A DNA stretch of 64,000 nt from Adiantum capillus-veneris (Eukaryota > Streptophyta > Polypodiopsida > Polypodiales > Pteridaceae): contig CM043966.1 of assembly GCA_014529385.2 (NCBI GenBank), positions 44,152,537 through 44,216,536 of the forward strand, read 5' to 3'. Position 1 is the first letter of the stretch. Each line of letters begins with the position of its first letter. Positions 55,730 through 64,000 of the stretch are shown here, in pieces. The notes beneath the pieces are model-generated. The model did not search any database, was not told the origin of the DNA, and worked only from the letters and a program-made list of their open reading frames with translations. The position numbers and the translations under genes were made by a program.

Positions 55730-56251
55730 AACCGATCCTTAGGTGTGACTCAGTGTACAAAAAAATCTCCCTTCAAAGCTTTTGACACCCGTCCGGCTTA
55801 CACATAGACAGTGAAGCAATTAGACGTAGGTTTAGTGCTTGGTAAAGACTGGAGTCCGAGATTAGCCAGTGCTACTCCTTAAGAGAAAAGAAAGTTGTGA
55901 GTGAAGTACAAGATAGTATTTCATTCTTTGATTTTCCCATGCTTGGAAGGACTGTTCCACCACACACTTCGTTGTTATTTTTGTATTGTTAAGTTCATTT
56001 ATGTTTGCAGATTTATTTGAATTTATAGGAGTAGGTTAGGAAACAAATTACACCATCATTTGGGGCCAAAAGGATCGAGGGAAAAAAAACTGTCAAAAAC
56101 CTTATTTTGGTGTTGAAGACCATAACTCTGAAAAGTTGAAGAAGTGATGGTCAGAGCTTCAAAATTGAACCAAACCCAGCAAAACTGCAAAAAGGGGATA
56201 AAACACTTGCTGAAAATAGACTGTGCAAAAAACTTCCATTTTGCCTGTCCA

Positions 56252-57397
56252 ACATGGATCGCGATCCATGTACCTTTTTAGCAAAATGTGCTAAAACTGT
56301 TTTCTTTGCTTAGAACAGGCTCCCAAGCATCAAAACCTTGAGTTTGGTTAGAAATAGAGTTCTAGAAGATCACTAAAATCAAAAGATTGGGGCGAATAGT
56401 GCAAAACCTTGGAAATTGGGAAAACAATAAAAAACTAAACTTTTACTTGTCCAAATTCAAAAAGGGATGAGAATTGGAATCAACTAGAAGCAAGGAACCA
56501 ACAAAACCAAAATTCATGTCCAAATGCTTCCAAACATGGATCGCGATCCATGTTCCTTATAGACATCTAACATTAAGATTTGCCCAGTGTACTCATGATT
56601 ACTAGTTGGACAATTTTTCCAAAAGGAGCCATAGACAAAAAGTGAAAAAACCTAATCAAAATACCAAAAAAGGAGTTGTTTGCAAAAAACCACAAAACAG
56701 ACACAAAATCTTACTTTTGACTTGGAAAAAACTGATCAAATCCAAAGAAATTTGGGGAATAGCATCACCATACCTTGTGTCACCAACTCACAAAGTATCA
56801 GTCCAAAATCTTGCCAAACATGCATCGCGATCCATGTACCTTTTTGGAATTTTGGGTTGATAATGGGCAAGTAGAAAAGTGATAACAATTGAAGCACTTT
56901 CTCCCAAGGGACCCTTATCAAAAAAGTTCAAAAGGAGGATAAAAGGGGGCAAAAATCTGAGAAAGGGAGAAACCACTGAAACAAGCTCTAAAACTGACTT
57001 TTGGCTGACCTAAAAAACTCCAAAACATTCAAAAACCATATAGCCAACATCACTAGGCCAAGGACTAGCTCTGGGCCAAGTTTCAATGCATACTGACACT
57101 AAGGAACATGGATCACGATCCATGTTCCCTTGACATATTTTGACACCAAACTGGCACCATAGCTAGAGGGCACCACAGAGAGTCTAGTGGTCCTTCCAGA
57201 GTTGAATTTGGATGCAAAAAACCATCCCAAAAGCCCAAAACTGGTAGAAGCTCTGACAAAGTGACAGAATCAACTTAGCTTCCAATCCAGAGGGTCATTT
57301 CTAAAAAAATTGATACCATAAGACCTCATAATCATGTTGAACCTGATGGTATCAACAAAAGTTCATTTGGCTTCCCAACATGGATCGCGATCCATGT
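56252..57397 (+). repeat. Leader array: five 20-bp palindromes at ~285-bp spacing
   Basis: ACATGGATCGCGATCCATGT, a perfect 20-bp palindrome, occurs at 56,252-56,271, 56,534-56,553 and 57,378-57,397. One-base variants lie at 56,818-56,837 (ATGC for ATGG) and 57,106-57,125 (CACG for CGCG). Spacings are 282, 284, 288 and 272 bp. The sequence between copies has the same flavour (AAAACT, TTACTTT, CCAAA) but is too diverged to align well by eye. The palindromes are therefore much better conserved than their surroundings. The array occupies the untranslated leader between PBS and gag. Confidence 0.93.
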
Positions 57398-57667
57398 CCT
57401 CTGAGTCAGAACATAAACAAAATTTTACCACACAAAGAGCTAGTCCACAGTATCCTGGTGGTTCTTTCAAATTTGAAATTGGACCTAAATTGTTGAGGTT
57501 GTGTGAGGAATTGTGTGCTACTGAAAAACCTAGCTAAATTTTGTCAATTAAAAGCAAGAACTAACAAGAACAGTTGTAAGCTCACGGCTATCAAACAAAT
57601 TTTTGACAGGTTGCATGTACTAGAGGATACTACCCAGCAAGCAAGATCAAACGGGAGATTCAAACTA

Positions 57668-57841
57668 TTTGGATTTTGTATTACCAATTCTTCATGAATT
57701 TGCGATCAGGAAGATTCTACCAGAATAGGAATCCCAGCATCTTTTGTAACTTGGTTTGGATTTTGTATTACCAATTCTTCATGAATTTGCGATCAGGAAG
57801 ATTCTACCAGAATAGGAATCCCAGCATCTTTGACCAAGGGA
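57668..57841 (+). repeat. 87-bp in-frame tandem duplication at the gag start
   Basis: 57,668-57,754 and 57,755-57,841 are near-identical. Each contains an ATG opening MNLRSGRFYQNRNPSIF, so there are two candidate Gag starts 29 codons apart. The second leads straight into the rest of gag. Confidence 0.92.
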
Positions 57842-60540
57842 GCAATCACTCGACGGAGGAAAGTGTGAATAAGAGACCATTGCCGCCTTTAGAATCCATT
57901 TTAGAGGAGAGCTTCTCTGACACTTCGTCCAAGAGATCATACAACCTCATGACTGAATATTCTAACAAGTTGAACCCTAAGGGAACAGCTTCGATGGGTG
58001 CAGGTCCTTCTCAGCCTACATCTGATGTAAAATTGTTGTATTTGAAGTTTCAATTTGAAAATGTGCTTAAGGCCAAAATCTATAAGGATGGAATTGACCG
58101 CTATTGTGTTAAGTTGGAAAATAAGTCGAGCGAGTTCAGAGACCTTGTAGATGTTGATTAGACGGGGATAGATATTTCGATCGAGAGGGAATAATGTACC
58201 TAGTGGTTCATAACCCTTTTATTGTGGATAAATGGGGAATGATTGGCACCAAGGACAAGGTAGATAATGAGCTGGCCGATGAACCACCCAAAATGGAGAA
58301 ACAAAACGCGGTACTCATATGCACCAATAAGACAGAGCGTCTTAATACGTACAACATGTATGTGGGGCTTTATAAAGTCCGATAATGGAGAACGAACACT
58401 CTATTACAGATGTGACGAGCCCCGCATCAAGGAATTGACTGACCGTAAAAACCTGTATGTTTACATGTACACGGAGGGGAGAAGTATTCAGGTGGTCAAA
58501 ATAAACAAGTATGGCCAAAAGTACTCTCCAATGGATCATAAGGAATTAGAGAGATATACATATTTTGGAGGACCACTCCACCAATACTATGTAAATCCGG
58601 AAGAGGTAAAAACCACAACTACTCACACAAGACCACAGACTGTACATGTGAGCCCAATGAGAACCAGGGTGGAGAAGTCTTTTCAACATGAACGAGTCCC
58701 AAACATAGGACCTTTAGGATCAACGACGTCTAGGGCTTCCACGAACACACATAGGGGCAGCATTGTTCCTGATGTCACTTACACCATTAGAATCGCTCCG
58801 ACTGTTACACTAGATCGACTTGACAAATGTATAGTGGATACGATACCACTAGTAGTGCCAAGAGGAGATTATGAACCTAGAGAAGCCATACCAGGCGAAC
58901 CAGGTGTTGTTAGGATGGTTGCAGAGACCAGATGTATGAGACCATCTCAGGTGGCCAAATGCATGCTCAAAAAGTATAATGGATTGGGAGATCCGTATGC
59001 CCATGTTTCGATCTTCAAACAAGTGTTGAGAGCGGAACATGTAACTGATTTCCATACTCAATACGAAGGTTTTGGGTTGACATTAGAAGGGACTGCTTTG
59101 ACTTGGTTCCAACCATTAAACAACTTGGAATTCCCAAGTATCGAGCAACTTCTCTGAGAATTTGCTGAGGAATTCTCAAAGAGCGGGGTCAAGCATAACA
59201 TTGTCTCTCAGATCTATGCATTTAGCCAAAATGAGAAAGAAAAGTGAAGGAAGCATCGCTTCGTTTCAAGCAGTACATAGAAAGATGCCTTGCTCAAGAA
59301 CTACCTCAAGATGAAAGACTGTCAGTCCTTTTTATAGAAGGATTGCAGAATGACATGCTCAAAAAGGACTTGCACTTGAAGGCATGTGTAACTTTTGAGC
59401 AAGTCACAAAAGAGGCGTTGTGTCTGGTAGATAACTGTAAGGCCTATGGGGAGGTGACTGAAGACACAGATCAAGGGACGAGTAGCACCTCTTCAACCAC
59501 TAGTGAGTCCATGAAAAAATTGGGAGAGCAAAACCCAACTATGTCGAATGTTGATCAAATGATCGAGGAAGTGATCAGAAGGATAAAGCAAGGAAACAAG
59601 ATGAACCCAAACACACGACAACCACCCACCCAAAAATGCGACACATGTGGAGGAATTATCCAACCCAATGGTGCAACCTTTAAGAAAGGCCAGGAGTAAA
59701 CGCACAGCGAGTATTGAAGTGGTGTGCTATCGAACAAAAATGGACAAACCATGAAACTCATGAATGTTTCTATAATCGGAACTATGTTAGGGAGAGACAA
59801 TACGGACCACATGGAGGGCAACAATTTTTGCCCCCTCCAAGGTACCAAGTAGGACCAAATAACGCAATCTTAGCACAGGAAAAACTCCAACCTGTGTTGG
59901 GACATCAACCTCCCTTACCCCAGGAAAATAGGGCTATGGTAAGGATTTCTCAACCCATAGAACCACCTTCTCATCAGAGTATGGTCCAAGTAGTCTCATA
60001 TCAAGAAGATTCAGACAATACTTATTAGAGGGGATTTGATGGGAATGCATATTCTCCAGAGGGACACAATCCATGGATAATTCCTGAAGAGATGCTCGAG
60101 CCCTCATACAATAGCACAGCCAACTAAAAACCATTACTTGGTCGATGAGAATATGCTTATGTTCATGGCAAATCAGGGCTACAAACCTAGGGGGTATCCT
60201 CCTAGAGCAGGACACCAATGGGGACTCCACAAGCTTCTCCACCACCTGTAGGACCATGCTATGAATGTGGCGGTGATCTATCATTGGGCGAGAGTTTGTC
60301 CAAACAAAGGAGAACAGGTAAAACTTTTTGGATTTTGTGATGGATGTACGACCGACCATCTCATTCCACACTGTCCCAAAAACCCTGACAACAAAGGAAA
60401 AGCAACCATGAACAAAAAGGGGATTGTGCCAAGCTCAAGTGGATCAGAAACAGAACCGAACATTCCGATAAACGTGGTCACTAAAGCTCAAGCACTTGAG
60501 GCAACAAGGAACGTCCCAGCCAGCCAAACAGAGATATAAA
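57700..60540 (+). pseudogene. Tat/Athila-like gag with zinc knuckles
   Basis: Gag begins MNLRSGRFYQN (57,700 or 57,787) and runs with stops and shifts (for example TAG 58,159-58,161, and TGA near 59,155) through the gag domain. Recognisable parts are KYNGLGDPYAHVSIFKQVLR, GTALTWFQPLNNLEFPSI, then LRFKQYIERCLAQELPQDER and IEGLQNDMLKKDLHLK. Then comes LKWCAIEQKWTNHETHECFY, shared with the scrap at 4.8-5.2 kb. Knuckle-like CYECGG..H near 60,260 and CDGCTTDHLIPHC at about 60,338-60,376 bind nucleic acid. Reading frames used change at least at 59.2, 59.7 and 60.2 kb. Product would be the capsid/nucleocapsid of the particle; this copy cannot make it whole. Confidence 0.8.
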
Positions 60541-61530
60541 ATTTGTCTGTCCGAACCCCTAGGAAATCCTGGAAGGCAAAACAAGACAAGATGAAAGCCA
60601 AAATAGAAAAGAAAAAAACGGCATTGGAAGCCAAATTACTGAAAACAGAGGAACAACTACAAAGGAAAAGAGACCTAAGGGAAACAACGAGATAAAAAAA
60701 ACATCGAATATACCATCGGGAGGATCTGTCTTGGTAGACAAGTTGTTCGAACCTTTGGACACAATTTTAAAAGCTTACGAGGCAAGGCTAAAGCCTAACC
60801 AAACCCAAGAGAATAGGTGGTTAACGTACCCTCATACGGGCTATGAGAAAGAGAGGCTAAAGATGTGCAAGGAGCTCATCCAAGCCTCTCAAGTGCTTAT
60901 GGAACCATCAGTTCCTACTGCTCCAAAAACTGAGGTATTAATCAAAGAAAAGATTCAAGAGTTAGAGGGGTGGGGAATTGAAAAGAAAGACCGACCAGAT
61001 TTTGTAGACGAAACACCATTAGATACGAGGGTGGCACTTGAGTCACTGCCAATTCCGAAAGTAGAAGAACAATGGCCTCAGGAGCTATGGGAATAGATCA
61101 GGAATAGAAAAGATGGAAGTGCTACACTTCTATCAGCTCCCATCCCAGGGATTCACTTGGAGCATGAGCTCTACCCAAATGACAGCAGATCACTGTATGG
61201 AGATGCAGGTACAACGGCAGTCGTTGAAGGCTTTACCTTCATTCATTGGTATTTATGAAACTCGATCGGAGGTGAAGAAAGTACCGTCTCAATGGAAAGC
61301 CAATCCTAAGATGATGTATACTAAAACTCTTCACGAGATGATGTCATCCCCTATCCGTTGTACACTAACTCTTTCAGAGTTATTGCAAATTACACCGCAT
61401 CTTTGGGATGAGGTCAGAAAAAATGTGGAAAAAATAGGGTTGGTAATTCCACCACCCAATGCTTCTCCAAAAACACTGAAGACACAACCCTCGAAACAAA
61501 CTAAACATGAGCCAGTACCAGTAAACAAGA
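60541..61530 (+). pseudogene. Gag-protease linker region of the Tat-like element
   Basis: Lys/Glu-rich frames without a known domain. An open 121-codon stretch at 60,731-61,096 includes KLFEPLDTILKAYEARLKPN and PHTGYEKERLKMCKELIQAS. Another runs 61,113-61,661 (182 codons) and leads into the protease. Long spacers of this kind occur in Tat-lineage elements. Frame changes separate the pieces. Confidence 0.55.
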
Positions 61531-61539
61531 TAGGGGATT

Positions 61540-61930
61540 ATTGTGAAGGTGAAGAAGGAAATACTACCCTGCTGTTGGAGTACAAAGAGGTCAAGTCAAT
61601 AGCAATATTGGATAGTGGGGCTGGAATAGCCATAGCTACCAAAGCAATGTGGGAAAAATAGGGAAAACCTGCTCTCCAAAAGACTAGAATGAAACTTCAA
61701 TTGGCATATGGGTATCTGGAAAGACCCATTGGAATCTTGGAGCAGACTGTGGTAACCTCTTGCAGAATTGTATATGAACACACTTTTGCTATTATGAATT
61801 TCGATGAGAGCAGCAACTTCGATATCATATTGAGCAGACCATTCATGCGTCAGCTCAAAATGGTGCAAGATTGGTGCTACGACTATATCTATCTAAGGAA
61901 CAAGGATGTCACTACAAAAATTAGCATCAC
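61540..61930 (+). pseudogene. Retropepsin-type protease of the Tat-like element
   Basis: The catalytic motif ILDSGAGIAIATKAMW sits at about 61,602-61,652, with the expected D-S-G. A TAG follows at 61,659-61,661, then the same frame continues to FDIILSRPFMRQ, the counterpart of the usual I-L-G-R-P-F flap motif with S for G. One in-frame stop separates catalytic site and flap. It would process the polyprotein in the particle. Confidence 0.8.
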
Positions 61931-62990
61931 AGATCATAGCTATAGAGATGTAGAACAAACCCCAAGAGAAGAATTGAACTCCACAACTGACCAAGAGGGG
62001 GGAATATCGGCTTGGCTACAGAACAAAGCTCACCAGTGGTGGACAGGAGAAGCTTTCGAAGGTGGAAGTTTAGAAAAGGAAAATTGCATTCTTGATAGGA
62101 CTGCACAAGACGAGGCATATATAACCAAAGCCGTTTCCAGAAGAGATGTTTGAACCTTTTGGATGGAAACAAATACTAGCCACTCTTGATGTTTGTGTAA
62201 ACGAGGTGACCCTTACCAAATTCTGCGATGAGGAAGGATATGATATCATTCCATTCCAGATGTTGGATGTTAGCCTAAATCCAAGGTCAGAGTGGGAAGT
62301 CCCTAACAAGGAGGGGGTTGCTGAGTGCCGTCACATAGTGGATGAAATCTCGGTAAGAGACCTTGACCAAAGGGACAAAGAAGATTCCAAGACTCGACTG
62401 ATAAGCTGTTAGAGGATAATGCAGATGACGAGTTGTCTAGTAGCTCAAGTCAGAACATCAAACGGAAGGATCAACGAGTGATCTACTATGACTTCCCGAA
62501 CCAAAATCCTCAAAGACGACGCAGATATCGAGATAAACACAAAAATAATCGAAACAAGCACAACAAAGACTCAGTACCTCTGTTAACTGACAAAACACAA
62601 TACTTAAGGTTAGTAGAAGCAACGGACTGCCTCAAAGACGGGATTTCAAAGAGATACATGAAACCTGACTCAACCAAAACAAAATCGAAAAAGGTAAACA
62701 CACAAAAACCTGAAAAAGAGAGCAACTCCGAAAAATCAATGAAGTTGTCCAAAATGGAGCACCAAATCAAATACAATGAACTGAAACAAGCCTTGAAGGA
62801 AGTTTGGACAACAGAAATGGAAACTGACTAGGAATCGAATAATGATAAATTCAATGCACCTTCCCACTATAAGAAGTATACCATTCAGGATAGGAAAATC
62901 GTGGTGCAGAAACCCAAACAAGATCCCAAAGAACCATGAACTTCATATGATGGGCCTGAAAAAGCCAAATGCATCAACTTAGCAAAACCA
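61931..62990 (+). pseudogene. Protease-RT linker of the Tat-like element
   Basis: Frames at 62,146-62,412 and 62,433-62,831 are highly charged (YYDFPNQNPQRRRRYRDKHK and a Lys-rich tail) and unrecognised. Part of 61,984-62,060 (ISAWLQNKAHQWWTGEAF) is protein-like. The order protease, linker, RT is as expected. Confidence 0.5.
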
Positions 62991-63990
62991 TGCGAGGAGC
63001 CTAAGCCGGCATACATTGCCATGGACCTTACTGACGAAGAAGAGTAACTTCTAGTCAATACGCTCAGACTATACAAAGATCTCTTTGCATGGTCATACAA
63101 AGATCTAAAGGGGATAGATCCTGAGATCTGTCAGCACACGATACCTCTTAAGAGTGATGCCAGACCACGTAGACAACGTCCTTACACATACAATGAGAGT
63201 TTTGTCAAGAAAATTAAGGAAGAGATAGACAAACTGAAGGACACCAAGTTTATCTATGAGATTGAACACACTGATTGGGTGACCCCTATTGTGGTGGTAC
63301 CCAAAAAGAATGGCAAACTGCGTGTCTGTGTAAACCTCAAATAGGTAAATGGAGCCACCATCAGAGATAACTATCCACTGCCAATAACAAATCATGTTAT
63401 TGAGAGGGTAGCAGGGAAAGAGGCCTATAGTTTCTTGGATGGATTCTCATGCTACAACCAGTTGACAATTAAAGCGGAAGATCAACATAAGACAGCTTTT
63501 GCGACAGGAGTGGGGGGTATTTGCCTACAGGGTAATGCCTTTTGGCCTGACCAATTCCCCTACTACATTTCAAAGACTAATGAGTCATGCATTCAAAGAA
63601 TATCTTAGACAATTTTTGGAGATTTACATGGATGATCTTTGTGTTCATTCTAATCGAAGAAGTGACCACATCACTCATCTAGGAAAAGTATTTGAAAAGT
63701 GCAGAACGTATCGTATTTGCTTCAACCTGGAAAAATGCGTCTTCATGGTAAGACAAGGTAAAATTTTGGGCCACATTGTGTTCAAAAATGGAATTTCAAT
63801 TGATCAAGAGAAGGTACAAATAATTGTTGCACTACCGAGACCAACGAAGATGTAAGAAGTGCAAGCATTTATGGGGCATTGCGAGTACTACAGGTGTTTC
63901 ATATATATGTATGTTGTAATAGCTAAGCCGTGTATGTCCTCATTGCTAGTTTGAATGGACAGAAGCATGTGAGTAGGCTTTCCAAAAATT
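62991..63990 (+). pseudogene. Reverse transcriptase of the Tat-like element (runs off window)
   Basis: Starts near EEPKPAYIAMDLTDEEE, then LFAWSYKDLKGIDPEICQHT, WVTPIVVVPKKNGKLRVCVN and SFLDGFSCYNQLTIKAEDQH. A frame change near 63,500 leads to GVFAYRVMPFGLTNSPTTFQ and the intact catalytic box IYMDDLCVHS, then LGHIVFKNGISIDQEKVQII and the thumb region. Stops at 63,046 (TAA), 63,343 (TAG) and 63,853 (TAA) also break it. The style (KGIDPE..QH.IPL, IYMDD) is that of Tat/Athila-type plant elements, agreeing with the PBS. RNase H, integrase and the 3' LTR would lie beyond the window. Confidence 0.88.
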
Positions 63991-64000
63991 GAAGCATCAA

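Overview
This is nuclear DNA of a land plant with a large, repeat-choked genome. A histone H4 gene whose protein matches the canonical plant form sits among nested retrotransposons, CACTA DNA transposons, microsatellites and tandem duplications. Several retroelement types suggest a fern or gymnosperm rather than a flowering plant: a Ty3/gypsy element with an FIDD catalytic box, a Tat/Athila-like element with an IYMDD box, and a Penelope-like reverse transcriptase. That placement is inference; nothing in the window fixes the species.

Layout. 1-7.1 kb: unassigned DNA, a decayed CACTA transposase (2.6-3.3 kb, minus), a gag scrap of the Tat-like family (4.8-5.2 kb) and a decayed multi-exon gene I do not recognise (5.9-7.1 kb). 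7.2-12.3 kb: a minus-strand Ty3/gypsy element with primer-binding site, gag, protease, RT, RNase H and an integrase cut off inside its core. 14.4-32.9 kb: an unclassified element with perfect 28-bp inverted ends, inserted in a tandem repeat and itself invaded by an 11.2-kb chromovirus. The chromovirus (14,958-26,165) is complete, with a CCTCT target duplication, ~3-kb LTRs, PBS, PPT and a chromodomain integrase. The older element also holds unrecognised coding remnants running towards each other and a foldback palindrome near 29.55 kb.

33-37 kb has nothing I recognise. 37.2-41.0 kb holds a Penelope-like RT remnant flanked by ~555-bp direct repeats. 41-44 kb holds a possible short LTR element and a decayed minus-strand RNase H/integrase. 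The intact H4 gene is at 46.7-47.0 kb, with a 268-bp tandem duplication just past its 3' end. 48,949-54,881 is a CACTA element with both termini and a TTC target duplication; its two transposase genes are decayed. From about 54.9 kb to the window end runs the 5' part of a Tat/Athila-like element, with a tRNA-Asp-type PBS and a leader carrying five copies of a 20-bp palindrome about 285 bp apart.

H4 is the only clearly functional gene; nearly all other coding sequence carries stops or frameshifts. The observations most worth following are: (1) the palindrome array in the Tat-like leader; (2) a gag-like first coding exon inside the chromovirus LTR with a splice donor, so that the intron would span the PBS; (3) the Penelope-like remnant with flanking repeats; (4) the unclassified nested element with its homologous empty site.
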